Part shown: positions 25,659 to 34,609 of the stretch, one piece after another | How positions within the stretch are numbered: position 1 is the first letter of the stretch | Layout of the letters: every line of letters starts with the position of its first letter | Source: Paenibacillus_E qinlingensis | GTDB taxonomy: Bacteria; Bacillota; Bacilli; Paenibacillales; NBRC-103111 | Assembly: GCF_028746185.1 (NCBI RefSeq) | Contig: NZ_JAQIVH010000010.1 | Coordinates: forward strand, 1-64,000 | Length of the DNA stretch: 64,000 nt | Direction of reading: 5' to 3' | The notes under the pieces: generated by a model | Told to the model about the DNA's origin: nothing | The model's database searches: none | What the model saw: the letters and a program-made list of their open reading frames with translations, nothing else | Made by a program: the position numbers and the translations under genes

Positions 25659-25835
25659 ATGGCAGTTCCTCAACGGAGAACGTCCAAAACACGTCGCGAT
25701 AAGCGCCGTACTCACTTTAAACTGGCTGTGCCAGGAATGGTGAAGTGTGAACAATGTGCTGAACTTAAAAAAGCGCATCATGTTTGCAAAAACTGCGGTT
25801 CATATAAGGGTAGAGAGATCGTACAAGCTCAATAA
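25659..25835 (+). CDS. rpmF: 50S ribosomal protein L32
   Basis: 58 residues. N-terminus MAVPQRRTSKTRRDKRRTH is diagnostic of L32. Two CxxC pairs (CEQC and CKNC) make this the zinc-binding form. Start ATG at 25659 has GGAGG about 10 nt upstream; the longer reading frame has no function. It has its own strong promoter and terminator. In many Bacillales rpmF follows the DUF177 gene yceD, which is absent here, so this may be a stand-alone or second copy. Confidence 0.96.
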   Translation: MAVPQRRTSKTRRDKRRTHFKLAVPGMVKCEQCAELKKAHHVCKNCGSYKGREIVQAQ

Positions 25836-25856
25836 TCATATGAATCTTGCAATGAA

Positions 25857-25887
25857 AAAGACACTTCTAATCGAAGTGTCTTTTTTT
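25857..25887 (+). terminator. Terminator of rpmF
   Basis: AAGACACTTC and GAAGTGTCTT form a stem around a short loop, followed by TTTTTT. Confidence 0.9.
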
Positions 25888-25947
25888 GTTTCCTCTATTT
25901 CATGTAAAATCATACTTCACTTTATATGATTTCGGCTTTCTTACCCG

Positions 25948-26137
25948 GCTAAATGGAATACATACAGTTAATTCTCGTAAATTACTCCAAAATTCACGAT
26001 TAGATGGAATTCATGTAGTTAAATCATCGGATTTCATCCGTATTCTGTTGAAATCTTGAAATTACATGCATAAATTCCAGTTAAATCACTGAAACACGAA
26101 TTAGACGTGAAATTAGCTGTACAAAATACAGTTACTC
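25948..26137 (+). repeat. Dispersed palindromic repeat, copy 1 (diverged)
   Basis: Four degenerate palindromic units spaced about 50-60 nt, e.g. TTAGATGGAATTCATGTAGT and ATTCCAGTTAAATC. The same architecture occurs at 31820-32005, 47495-47692 and 48025-48222. No gene lies in the gap 25836-26179 apart from the rpmF terminator. Confidence 0.6.
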
Positions 26138-26179
26138 TAGGGTTTGGTCCACGGCTGGAAGAGGCGTTTTTCTTGTTCA

Positions 26180-26947
26180 TTAAAATTTGAAGGACAGTGT
26201 GCTTAATGAACCATGTTCGATAGTGTCGTGCAACACTTGGATCTCTCGTCCAGGACTTCCGCTGCCGAGTGCAATGAGCAAAGGCACGAAATGCTCGGGA
26301 CGTGGGACGCCTAGGGCGGCATGCGGGGCAAGCGTTTCGTATTGGCTTAAGGCTTCGATATCTCTGGCAAGCACCTTCTCCCGAATCCAATCTCTGAACT
26401 GCACGGCCCATGCGCGAGGTGGAGCTTCCTTATCACGGTCAATTTCATTAAAGTTATGCGTTAGAAATCCGCTCCCGATGACGAGAATGCCATCTTCCTC
26501 AAGCCCCTGCAGTGCTTCACCGATCGCAATCTGTTGTCTCGCAGGCAAGAAGGGGTTGACCGAAACGGGAACGATAGGAATATCGGCTTCCGGATATGCG
26601 TGCATCATGATAGGGAATACACCGTGGTCCAAGCCGCGATATTTCCTTTGAACCGGAATGTTATGCTGACGCAGGCGCTCTTCTACCATAGAAGCAACGA
26701 TCGTTGAGCCTCTAGCGGGATATTGAACTTGATAATAAGAGGAAGGAAACCCGTAATAATCATATTCCATGTCATGCACATCGTCTGTCGCGGCAATGGT
26801 CGTTATGTCACTTTCGAAGTGGGCCGAGAAGATGACGATGGCTTTTGGACGGTTCTCCTGGCCAAATCGGTTCAGGAACGCAGTAAATTCAGATTTTTCA
26901 AAAATGGTATAGGGTGAGCCGTGAGGCAAGAAGACTGGGGAAAGCAT
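26180..26947 (-). CDS. LigB-family extradiol dioxygenase (YgiD/DODA type)
   Basis: About 255 residues. Class III extradiol dioxygenase fold; metal and active-site residues fit VFLPHGSP (His about 9), IVIFSAHFES, GLDHGVFPIMMHAYP and GSGFLTHNF. The group opens catechol rings such as 4,5-DOPA, with metal-dependent oxygen insertion. Followed 42 nt upstream on the same strand by a DoxX gene and divergent from an HxlR regulator, a common quinone/catechol-response arrangement. True substrate unknown. Confidence 0.88.
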   Translation of the reverse strand: MLSPVFLPHGSPYTIFEKSEFTAFLNRFGQENRPKAIVIFSAHFESDITTIAATDDVHDMEYDYYGFPSSYYQVQYPARGSTIVASMVEERLRQHNIPVQRKYRGLDHGVFPIMMHAYPEADIPIVPVSVNPFLPARQQIAIGEALQGLEEDGILVIGSGFLTHNFNEIDRDKEAPPRAWAVQFRDWIREKVLARDIEALSQYETLAPHAALGVPRPEHFVPLLIALGSGSPGREIQVLHDTIEHGSLSTLSFKF

Positions 26948-26989
26948 AGTGAAACCTCCTACTCGTCATTGTGTTGTGCTGTAGGCAAC

Positions 26990-27343
26990 TTACCAACGTC
27001 CGATTGCTACAAATAGTAATATCGCCAAGAAAAGGATGTTCATTCCAATACCTGAGTTTTCATTTCTCTTTGCGTGAAAGATGGCTGCAAGTACCATAAT
27101 TAAACCTAGTGCAATAGCGGCAATTGGTGTCAAAATAGGGGCGATTCCTGTGGCATAAGGGACAATCAAACCTAATCCTCCAAGTAGTTCGGATACCCCG
27201 ATGAACATTACCAAGCCTTTTGATGATTCTTTGACCCAGGGCATCCCCGCTTTGGCTTTCTCATACTGAAAAGATTTCATTGAGCCTGCCATAATAAACG
27301 CTAATGCTAAAATTCCCTGTACGATCCACAATGCGATATTCAT
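26990..27343 (-). CDS. DoxX-family membrane protein
   Basis: About 117 residues with four predicted membrane helices, the DoxX/DoxD-like layout (ALAFIMAGSMKSF ... GVSELLGGLGLIV). Strong AAGGAGG ribosome site. Cotranscribed with the LigB-like dioxygenase and divergent from the HxlR gene. DoxX-like proteins are often linked to thiol, quinone or oxidative stress; the precise role is not known. Confidence 0.88.
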   Translation of the reverse strand: MNIALWIVQGILALAFIMAGSMKSFQYEKAKAGMPWVKESSKGLVMFIGVSELLGGLGLIVPYATGIAPILTPIAAIALGLIMVLAAIFHAKRNENSGIGMNILFLAILLFVAIGRW

Positions 27344-27430
27344 AAAATAAAATTACCTCCTTGAATTAAGTAAGTGTATAGTCGTATAATAATCCCTAGG
27401 AGCGATACTGAGAAGTAGTTACTCCAAATA

Positions 27431-27458
27431 TACCTAGTATACTAAAAGATACCTATAT
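27431..27458. promoter_or_regulatory. Candidate HxlR operator
   Basis: Perfect palindrome TAGTATACTA (27435-27444) flanked by two ATACCTA direct repeats in the divergent gap between doxX (minus) and the HxlR gene (plus). Suggested by symmetry and position only. Confidence 0.4.
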
Positions 27459-27480
27459 GAAAATGAGGAGGAAATTCAAC

Positions 27481-27864
27481 ATGGAGGAACCCCATTGTAA
27501 ATTTGAAACCGTCCTAGAGATTCTTGTAGGCAAATGGAAGCCCATCGTTTTGTTTCACCTTTTCTCGAATGGCACGATGAGATTTAGTGAACTTCAAAAA
27601 GCGATTCCCGATATAACGAAAAAAATGCTAACCCAACAATTAAGGGAGCTCGAGTATCACGATATTGTTCATCGTAAGATCTATCACCAAATTCCACCCA
27701 AAGTTGAATATTCTATCACAGAACATGGCAAAGGCATGTCTACCGTTTTGCAGGCTATGAATGACTGGGGAATGTCGCATCTCAACCATTTGAATGAATT
27801 GTATGGCGAAGAGAGATCTGTGGAATCATTTGAAGGTAGACTGGACGAAGTCACAGGGAGTTAG
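27481..27864 (+). CDS. HxlR-family transcriptional regulator
   Basis: About 127 residues. Winged helix of the HxlR type: CKFETVLEILVGKWKPIVLF, then MRFSELQKAIPDITKKMLTQ, and VEYSITEHGKGM. An early Cys (PHCKFE) is common in redox- or quinone-sensing HxlR proteins. Start ATG at 27481 with AGGAGG 9 nt upstream; the ATG at 27457 lacks one. Likely repressor of the divergent doxX-dioxygenase operon. Confidence 0.9.
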   Translation: MEEPHCKFETVLEILVGKWKPIVLFHLFSNGTMRFSELQKAIPDITKKMLTQQLRELEYHDIVHRKIYHQIPPKVEYSITEHGKGMSTVLQAMNDWGMSHLNHLNELYGEERSVESFEGRLDEVTGS

Positions 27865-27916
27865 AGGGAGTTTTATTTGCTTGAAACGGCGACTAAGGCA
27901 CATAGGAAGTCAAAAA

Positions 27917-27945
27917 AAAGAAGCCTCTTCCGAGGCTTCTTTTTC
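27917..27945. terminator. Bidirectional terminator
   Basis: AGAAGCCTC-TTCC-GAGGCTTCT with A and T runs on each side, between HxlR (plus) and the exported protein at 27965 (minus). Confidence 0.88.
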
Positions 27946-27964
27946 GTTTATTCCTGTCCATCAA

Positions 27965-29956
27965 CTACTCCATTACCACATGCCAAGGCTGCATCCAGAC
28001 GATTCGCTCACCTACACGAAGTATGATCTTCAAGTCGTGGGGGCCAGAAGTCAGGGTTCTTGAAGTACTCAAGTGGTACAATGGCGTGACCGTGTCAGCG
28101 GTAACGGTTTTACTGGCGGGTGCAACCGCGATCGATGATAAGGCATCCTTGCCGCCAAGATCATTATTCTCCTCCAAAGATAGCCGTGGCTGGATGGCGT
28201 CTTTGAGATTTTTCTGAGTCCATTGTACTTGTGTATCGTAAAGGAAAGCATTCAGTTTAACCGTTGTTCCTGTTAACTTCTCAGGGAGCTTTCCGAGCTC
28301 GACTTTGTAGCTTCCTTCATAATAAGCGTGCCCCTCGTACCAAGGAATGGGGGAAAGGCCGAATAACTGTTTAACAGCGGGCTGTTCCAAGTATAATTCG
28401 CCATCGCCACTCGATCGAGTCGGTGCGCTGCTAAGTGTAATTTTATTTGTTAAAATACCCTTCCAATAAATCTCAGCATTCTGGCCCCCCTTATGCAAAA
28501 CGAAGCCATAATCGCCTTTCGTAAACCGAACGGCTTCCTTCGCTCCTTCTACATCCGCTTGCTCGTACCCCAACTGCTCAGCTAGAACCTTCAGCTTCAG
28601 GACATCCACGCCTTCTTTTACAAATCCTGCGTCAACATCTTCGTTCCACTTTAGAGCACCTTGGCTATCCAGCTTAAAAATAACCTGTTGTGGGTATTGG
28701 GTTTCAATCTGCAGCTCAGTACCCGTATCGAGGTCCCAGAATCTGTCTTGGTTCCAGGATTGTAAAGGGATCCACCCGGTATGTCCTTCTTTACTGGCCT
28801 TGAGCAAGGTGGTGCCGTTTGGCAGACTCCATACCGCGGAAACCTCCACATCCTGATTCCGCAGCAAAAGGACAGAAGAGGTATAGTGCACATCAGGATA
28901 ACGCATTAACTCACGGTCACCACGAATGGATACCTTCCAATGAACGTTCACCGCGTCCGCGGGCTCCCCGTATAAGAGATTAATCCATCCTGTTCCTTTT
29001 GACGTGTGGACATGGTACCAAGTTGAGAAATGCCAAATCTCATAAGGACCTCTGCCAGTCCATAACGGTTGGGTAATTTTTTCGAAGGCAGTGACCTTCT
29101 CCCCTGAGAGGACGGCAGTTTCTTTGTTCGAAGGGCCAGTGAATAATGGAATCTCAGTAGTCAGGTTTAGTGTTTCATCGGAAGGGACGATGGTCACACC
29201 TGCTTGCAAAGTCCACAGGGGACCCACCTCGGTTTCTACCAAGAAGTAACGGTCATAAATCGTTGTATACTCTTGGAGGATTCGTGTTTCCCCAGCAGAT
29301 GCAGATTCCATCGAAGTCTGCGCGGATTGTAAAAGGGGCAACAACTCCTTACTGCCGTATATACCTTGATAATAGACGTGTTTGCTGACGTCTTGAACGG
29401 TGCCAATCTGCTTCACCGGGATGTGCGCCCACAAGTCTCCCATCCATGACGTATGAATCTGAATCCATGTTTTACTGGACGGGTCGTTCGTATAGAACCA
29501 CTGCTTCTCCGCACGGACAACCTTCACTTCTTGAGGTGCAAGGGCTGCTACCGAACCGCCTCGTTCGCTCATTTTGCTATAAAGCGGTGTGTCTGAGGTT
29601 AGCAAAATGTGATCGGGTGGAGCAATATCAATTTCCCACGGATTTGGACGAATCCAACGAGGGCCGAACATCGTCTCAATTTTCCAAGTTCCTGCGCCAA
29701 TAGACCAAGCGCCATTCGTCTCGATGACATTGACGTTTTGTGGAGAAAACCATCCCTCGGGCTGATCAGCAGGCGTATCTGCCGCAGGATAGTAAGCTGT
29801 ATCCGACAACAGCTCTATCGTTCCAGGAATACGTAATCCATCAGGGGGATAGGGCCCCTGAGCCATGAATTCCGCCGAGGTTCCTGCAGGTTTACCAAAG
29901 AGTCCCGCTAGTGTTACCACTAACAACGTTACCATCCAACTTGCTCGCCAATTCAT
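27965..29956 (-). CDS. Large exported protein with SH3-like repeats and a stalk domain
   Basis: About 663 residues; no characterised homologue recognised. N-terminal signal (MNWRASWMVTLLVVTLAGLF). Several similar segments of about 80 residues (LLTSDTPLYSKMSERGGSVA, IPLFTGPSNKETAVLSGE, and the WFSPQNVNVIE / LAPQEVKVVRAEKQW type strands) look like bacterial SH3 repeats. About residues 470-580 resemble the copper-amine-oxidase N-terminal 'stalk' domain found in Paenibacillus surface proteins. Start ATG at 29956 has GGGAAGTGG upstream. Probably a cell-envelope protein. Confidence 0.75.
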   Translation of the reverse strand: MNWRASWMVTLLVVTLAGLFGKPAGTSAEFMAQGPYPPDGLRIPGTIELLSDTAYYPAADTPADQPEGWFSPQNVNVIETNGAWSIGAGTWKIETMFGPRWIRPNPWEIDIAPPDHILLTSDTPLYSKMSERGGSVAALAPQEVKVVRAEKQWFYTNDPSSKTWIQIHTSWMGDLWAHIPVKQIGTVQDVSKHVYYQGIYGSKELLPLLQSAQTSMESASAGETRILQEYTTIYDRYFLVETEVGPLWTLQAGVTIVPSDETLNLTTEIPLFTGPSNKETAVLSGEKVTAFEKITQPLWTGRGPYEIWHFSTWYHVHTSKGTGWINLLYGEPADAVNVHWKVSIRGDRELMRYPDVHYTSSVLLLRNQDVEVSAVWSLPNGTTLLKASKEGHTGWIPLQSWNQDRFWDLDTGTELQIETQYPQQVIFKLDSQGALKWNEDVDAGFVKEGVDVLKLKVLAEQLGYEQADVEGAKEAVRFTKGDYGFVLHKGGQNAEIYWKGILTNKITLSSAPTRSSGDGELYLEQPAVKQLFGLSPIPWYEGHAYYEGSYKVELGKLPEKLTGTTVKLNAFLYDTQVQWTQKNLKDAIQPRLSLEENNDLGGKDALSSIAVAPASKTVTADTVTPLYHLSTSRTLTSGPHDLKIILRVGERIVWMQPWHVVME

Positions 29957-30091
29957 TTCGCAACCACTTCCCATCACCAATGTGGTAAATATTTCAAATA
30001 TTAGACGTAAAGTAGGGGCAAAAAGTTTCTGAAAAAGGTGTAACATAAAGGGGGTAATGAATAAACTTTCTTGAAGTTTGGAGGCGAACTC

Positions 30092-30946
30092 ATGAAATTA
30101 ATAAAGTTAATCCCGTTACTTATGGGGGCAATGCTCCTGTTGCTCTCGGCACAGCCATTGTTCTTGATAGGGCAAGAGATGATTATCGGAAGCCGTGTTA
30201 ACCGTGACTTTACATTTGATCATATCTATGTAAATTTCATGAAATTAGGGAAAGTAGAGATTCTTGGGAGAGGCGCACCCATTCCAGTAGATCGCATTAC
30301 AGTTGAGAATTATATGGCTGATAGCAACGACAATAAAGCTATTCATACAATTGCAGAGTACACGGACATGAATCAACGCGAAGATGCGACACGACTTACC
30401 TACACTAGAGTATACAAGTGGGAGGGGCAGACGATTGAAATTGCAGATCAATTCCAATCGGGCGTATTTAATGAATCCAGTCGTGAACAATCGAATTTGA
30501 AAATAACAATCAATCACAAGGATTGGACTGTGGAGGGGCCTGTCTTGGTAAGGCCGAATTTCTTGGATGACAATCGGTACCACGGATATTTTGGGGTTTT
30601 GACAGTCGAGGAGAATGAAAGGGAGAAGTTCGTGGTTATTCAACGGATCTCTGGAACTGCATTTACCTCGGATCACAACTTATCATGGCGAATTCTAAGT
30701 GTTGATAGTGGTGGTCAGGTTGAAGAAGATCGATTCACATTTGATGAGCTGGGTGAGGTTCCAAAAAGGGTAAATATGATCAATCTGACGTCTACTTCAC
30801 CTTCTGCCGTGGGATATCAGAGTGACATCTTGCTTGGTTGGCCATCTCTTATTTTCCCATTGGCGTACCCGTATGGAACAGCTGTAGTAGGACTTATACT
30901 AGCTATCATTGGGTTAGTGATAGGATTTCGCACATTTCGTGAATAA
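30092..30946 (+). CDS. Membrane-anchored hypothetical protein
   Basis: About 284 residues, not recognised. Hydrophobic N-terminal helix (LIPLLMGAMLLLLSAQPLFL), a long polar, beta-rich external part, and a C-terminal membrane helix (GTAVVGLILAIIGLVIGF). TGGAGG lies 8 nt before the ATG at 30092. The next gene, a lipoprotein, follows after 42 nt, so the two may be cotranscribed and act at the surface. Confidence 0.7.
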   Translation: MKLIKLIPLLMGAMLLLLSAQPLFLIGQEMIIGSRVNRDFTFDHIYVNFMKLGKVEILGRGAPIPVDRITVENYMADSNDNKAIHTIAEYTDMNQREDATRLTYTRVYKWEGQTIEIADQFQSGVFNESSREQSNLKITINHKDWTVEGPVLVRPNFLDDNRYHGYFGVLTVEENEREKFVVIQRISGTAFTSDHNLSWRILSVDSGGQVEEDRFTFDELGEVPKRVNMINLTSTSPSAVGYQSDILLGWPSLIFPLAYPYGTAVVGLILAIIGLVIGFRTFRE

Positions 30947-30988
30947 TAAGACTCGCGCTAAGCGATGCGTCGAAAGGAGGGGATGCGG

Positions 30989-31750
30989 TTGAAATTTCCC
31001 TATTATTTCATGGTAGTAGCTTTCACGATAGGGTTGTCCGCGTGCCAAGCAGATGAGCTTACAACAGCCGTTCCGAGCACTGCGACAGAAGAGCCAACGG
31101 CTTCTATTCGTGTGCAAAAGGAAGAAGTAGCCCCCAAGGTGAGCGAGGCTAAAAATCCGGCTGTCCTTATGCCCGAAGGTTGGCATCAGCTTATCCGGCA
31201 GAGCGGCCCTGTGCGAGTGGAAGGTGACTTGAATAAAGATGGTATCCAAGACGTCGCCATGGTTGTCGAAAAGCTGAAAATCGGAGGGGATCAAGCTCCT
31301 GAAAGGGCACTTTTGATTGCTTTTGGACATAAAGATGGCACCTACACACGCTCGATCATGGCAGATAAGGCGATTCTGAAAGCCGATGAAGGCGGGGTAT
31401 GGGGCGATCCGTTAGCTGATATTTTCATCGATAGAGGCTCCCTTGTTGTGAGTTTTTATGGAGGAAGTAACGATAGATGGTACGGGAATTACCGTTTCAG
31501 ATTTCAAAATGAGGACTGGTACCTGATCGGTGCCACGGTGGGATCCTTCTATTCGGGGACGATGACCGAAACGACAGGTGACGAAGAAGACTATAACCTG
31601 CTTACAGGTGATTATGTCAAAAGAATCGTTGACGATCCGAAGGCTGAGAAGCCCACCTCACACACGATAAAAGGCAACATGGGGAAGAAAAAGCTGTTGA
31701 AGTTGCAGGATTTTGTGGCGACGGGATCAACGGATCAGTTTTTAAAATAG
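30989..31750 (+). CDS. Exported lipoprotein of unknown function
   Basis: About 253 residues. Signal peptide with lipobox LSAC, then a Thr/Glu-rich linker. RVEGDLNKDGIQDVAMVVEK resembles an FG-GAP/VCBS-type calcium-binding motif. I start at the TTG at 30989 because AAAGGAGG is exactly 8 nt upstream; the ATG codons before it overlap the ribosome site or precede it. Function unknown. Confidence 0.72.
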   Translation: MKFPYYFMVVAFTIGLSACQADELTTAVPSTATEEPTASIRVQKEEVAPKVSEAKNPAVLMPEGWHQLIRQSGPVRVEGDLNKDGIQDVAMVVEKLKIGGDQAPERALLIAFGHKDGTYTRSIMADKAILKADEGGVWGDPLADIFIDRGSLVVSFYGGSNDRWYGNYRFRFQNEDWYLIGATVGSFYSGTMTETTGDEEDYNLLTGDYVKRIVDDPKAEKPTSHTIKGNMGKKKLLKLQDFVATGSTDQFLK

Positions 31751-31819
31751 GTCGTTGTTCGCGGCTGTTGAATGCGTCGGTTGACGCTGATGGTGGATGC
31801 GGAGGGGGAGATACGCAAA

Positions 31820-32005
31820 TAGATGGATTTCCTCCATCTAAAATCGCTGTAAATCGTCGGAAACACAATTTAGATGGATTTTCTACAGCTAATTTGGCGA
31901 TCTCTCCCCCTTTTGCCGTGGAAGGTCAGATTTAACTGGAGATTTTCCATCTAATGCTCCATTTTAATGAAAATTCCTGAAGTTAACTGGAGAAAACCCA
32001 GTTAA
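31820..32005 (+). repeat. Dispersed palindromic repeat, copy 2
   Basis: Four palindromes at 31820, 31869, 31930 and 31983. Two are near perfect: TAGATGGA-N5-TCCATCTA (31820-31840) and TTAACTGG-N7-CCAGTTAA (31983-32005). The arm sequences differ but stay complementary. Confidence 0.8.
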
Positions 32006-32238
32006 TTAATCTGGTGACGACGCCACCAGCGTCACTCAACCATCTACATGCTGCTAGCCGTCATCCTCTATCTACCATGCCACACGCTCGCGCTCTACTT
32101 CCAATCGTCCAACCCCGCCAGCCTTTATCATCATTCACTCAGCTCGCTTCACTCCCCGCGCTCACTCTTCATACTTCTCGATCGATCTAACCGCCTTCCT
32201 CCCTCTTTTTGCCCTCAAATTTTCCATGTAAATCCACC

Positions 32239-32350
32239 TTATACGCACTTATCCACAAAATTACCCACAGTATCAACATGTCCACAAACCCATGCTGTGC
32301 ATAATAAATTCAATATCTTATACACATATCCACAGAAAATATTATCCACA
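32239..32350. promoter_or_regulatory. DnaA-box cluster
   Basis: Four perfect TTATNCACA boxes: 32249-32257 (TTATCCACA, plus), 32296-32304 (TTATGCACA on minus), 32318-32326 (TTATACACA, plus) and 32342-32350 (TTATCCACA, plus). Near-consensus boxes lie at 32239, 32261 and 32326 (each one mismatch) and at 32277 (two). No dnaA or dnaN gene is near, so this is more like a DnaA-titration or regulatory site than oriC. Confidence 0.75.
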
Positions 32351-32691
32351 GGTGGAGAGTTGGATAGGTTTTTGAACATAACGCTAGTCCATATTCCAAC
32401 GCCAACAATAAGCAGGATTCTGCCGAGATGCTCTAGAAGGTGCTTTTCCGCTTGTGATTTGGTATGCTGTATGATGTTGTAACATTGCTGTAATAATATT
32501 GTAACAGTAACAATTGTTTTATATGCCTCATCAACTCTCACCTTGTATGCACCTAAGGACGTGGACAACTCCGCCTTTGGTCTAGGTTTTTTCACGACTT
32601 TTGGCTAAGGAAAGACAGTACCTTGGTGCGTTTAGTAAATGGCTATACTCCTTTATGATAGAGATAACGTAGAGGAGAGCGAGGATTTGGC

Positions 32692-33366
32692 ATGAGAACA
32701 AAAGCTTGGGTGTCCTACTTGCTGGCGTGCAGCGGACTACTTATGATCCCGTTAGTAGGACTCATTTATATACAATTAAATCAAGATAACGGAACAGCGT
32801 ACAGTTTAATGACGGATCTCGATCGACAGATACCTTTTATCAAGGGCTTCGTAGTTCCATACTTATTCTGGTATGTCTTTCTTGCCGTAGGATTCCTCTA
32901 TTTAGCCTATAGAGATCGCTCGAATTATTTTCAGACACTCGTAGAATTTATTATAGGTTTGCTTTTGTGTTATAGCGTCTATGCTATATATCAGACGACA
33001 GTACCGCGACCGGATATTAGTGGAAGTGATTGGCTTCTGCAGACGGTCCAGTGGGTATATCGGTCGGATCAACCTTTTAACTGTTTTCCAAGTACACACG
33101 TGCTAACGGCCTATCTGATGATGAGAAGCTATCTTCGATCGGTACCGATTGCCCTGCGATACAAAATGATAGCGGCGGGTATGTCCATTTTGATTATTGT
33201 ATCGACATTGTTCGTTAAGCAGCATGTGCTAATGGATATTGTGGGTGCAGTGCTTGTGGCTGAAGGAGTCGTCTATGTAGTGGAGAGAAGTAGAAGAACG
33301 TGGTTAACAGGATCGACCGCTGCTAGTGCGCGGCAGGATAAGCTCGAAAGGGGACTGAAGCAATGA
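32692..33366 (+). CDS. PAP2-family membrane phosphatase
   Basis: About 224 residues with several membrane helices. Acid-phosphatase signature residues are present: CFPSTHVLTAYLM (PSxH) and KQHVLMDIVGAVLV (third motif, HxxxD). These enzymes dephosphorylate phosphatidate or prenyl diphosphates, or transfer phospho-inositol heads. ATGA overlap with the glycosyltransferase gene indicates a two-gene operon for membrane glycolipid metabolism. Confidence 0.87.
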   Translation: MRTKAWVSYLLACSGLLMIPLVGLIYIQLNQDNGTAYSLMTDLDRQIPFIKGFVVPYLFWYVFLAVGFLYLAYRDRSNYFQTLVEFIIGLLLCYSVYAIYQTTVPRPDISGSDWLLQTVQWVYRSDQPFNCFPSTHVLTAYLMMRSYLRSVPIALRYKMIAAGMSILIIVSTLFVKQHVLMDIVGAVLVAEGVVYVVERSRRTWLTGSTAASARQDKLERGLKQ

Positions 33367-34544
33367 GAAGCAAAGGAAAGCTTTTGATACTGACGGGCAG
33401 TCTTGGCGATGGGCACAATAAAGCAGCACAAGCTATTCTTGAAGCGGTGCGTATGTATAGACCGGATATGGAAGTGAAGGTCGTCGATTATTTGGCGTGG
33501 ACGCATCCGTATCTGCATGGGTTCGGTAAATACTGTTATATGCAATGGGTGAAAAGCTTGCCGTCCGTGTACGGTTTTCTATATCACAAGACCAGACATG
33601 ATACCGCATTATCCCATTTGTTCAAAAGAATGAAGTCATTCAGCACCGATCGGATGCTGGATTTGTTAGAAGAGGAAGCGCCCACGGAAGTTGTGTGTAC
33701 GTTCCCAGGTGCTGCGGCAGCGATGTCTTATCTAAAATGTAACGGCCTTACGATCGTGCCGACCGTGACGGTCATCACCGATTACACCGATCATAGCTAC
33801 TGGATTCATCCGGGGACGGATAAGTATCTAGTTGGGGCGGAGCATGTGAAGCAGGCGCTCCTGCGGTATGCGATTCCTGAACAGCGTATCGTTGTGACGG
33901 GGATACCGCTTCGAATGCCATTCACACAAACCTACAATCGTGAGGAGCTTCGTGATAAATATGGCTTGCATCGCGACATGCCAACTGTTCTTGTAATGGG
34001 CGGCGGCCATGGGCTAATTGGGAAGTCGTTTAAATCTGTGCTGCAGTCGGATGACCTGAAGGCACCCGTGCAATTTGTTTTCGTCTGTGGTCGCAATGAG
34101 AAGCTGAAACAGCATTTGGAAGAGGAGCTGGGTGGCTCGAATACGCACCATCATGTGATGGTGACGGGGTTCGTCGATCATGTGCATGAGCTGATGGCGC
34201 TGTCCGATCTAATCGTGACGAAGCCAGGCGGACTCACCGTTTCCGAAGCGCTTGCGCTGGATCTGCCGATGATGCTGTACAAGCCAATTCCAGGCCAAGA
34301 GCAGGCCAATGCTGCCTATCTCGTTGGAATCGGTGCAGCTGTCGAAGTGAAGAACGCAGCTGAGATGAAAAGCCAGCTGTTAGAGGTCATCGCGAACCAA
34401 TCCGTATTGCTCAAGCTCAAAAAGAATGCACAGATGAGTCATCGTCAACCGGATGTGCTGCGCACAGTAGATGCGATTTTGGAAACGGAGCATCATTATC
34501 TTCCGATTCAGGATGGCTTACAATTTTCCTATGCGAATGTTTAG
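33363..34544 (+). CDS. MGDG-synthase/UgtP-like glycosyltransferase
   Basis: About 393 residues, GT28 family. N-terminal MGDG-synthase domain starts LLILTGSLGDGHNKAAQAI; the UDP-sugar site is in the C-terminal half (TKPGGLTVSEALALDLPM, about 270-300). Such enzymes add glucose or galactose to diacylglycerol, making membrane glycolipids or the lipoteichoic acid anchor. Cotranscribed with the PAP2 protein, which could supply the diacylglycerol acceptor. Acceptor inferred. Confidence 0.9.
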   Translation: MRSKGKLLILTGSLGDGHNKAAQAILEAVRMYRPDMEVKVVDYLAWTHPYLHGFGKYCYMQWVKSLPSVYGFLYHKTRHDTALSHLFKRMKSFSTDRMLDLLEEEAPTEVVCTFPGAAAAMSYLKCNGLTIVPTVTVITDYTDHSYWIHPGTDKYLVGAEHVKQALLRYAIPEQRIVVTGIPLRMPFTQTYNREELRDKYGLHRDMPTVLVMGGGHGLIGKSFKSVLQSDDLKAPVQFVFVCGRNEKLKQHLEEELGGSNTHHHVMVTGFVDHVHELMALSDLIVTKPGGLTVSEALALDLPMMLYKPIPGQEQANAAYLVGIGAAVEVKNAAEMKSQLLEVIANQSVLLKLKKNAQMSHRQPDVLRTVDAILETEHHYLPIQDGLQFSYANV

Positions 34545-34555
34545 AATAGAGGTTC

Positions 34556-34604
34556 AAATAACCCTATTTCCTCCCTCTTTTTGAGGTGGGGGATAGGGTT
34601 ATTT
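34556..34604. terminator. Bidirectional terminator between convergent genes
   Basis: AAATAACCCTAT pairs with ATAGGGTTATTT around an inner partly paired CCTCCC/GGTGGGGG region. Confidence 0.8.
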
Positions 34605-34609
34605 GTTTG

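Larger units (their letters stand above)
31751..32691. other. 941-nt gene-free stretch
   Basis: Contains the palindromic repeat 31820-32005, a pyrimidine-rich segment (about 32080-32220), the DnaA-box cluster 32239-32350 and an AT-rich segment with GTAACA/TGTTAC-like repeats near 32476-32515. Two overlapping long ORFs (one on each strand) have no ribosome site and overlap the DnaA boxes, so I do not call them genes. Confidence 0.6.

Noticed and set aside
32239..32350. Chromosomal oriC
   Set aside because: No dnaA, dnaN, rpmH or gyrase genes nearby; a DnaA-binding regulatory cluster is more likely.
32048..32482. Plus-strand 144-residue frame
   Set aside because: Pyrimidine-biased low-complexity translation, no ribosome site, overlaps the DnaA boxes.
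32239..32595. Minus-strand 118-residue frame over the DnaA boxes
   Set aside because: GTG start without ribosome site, no family likeness, and the boxes explain its sequence.
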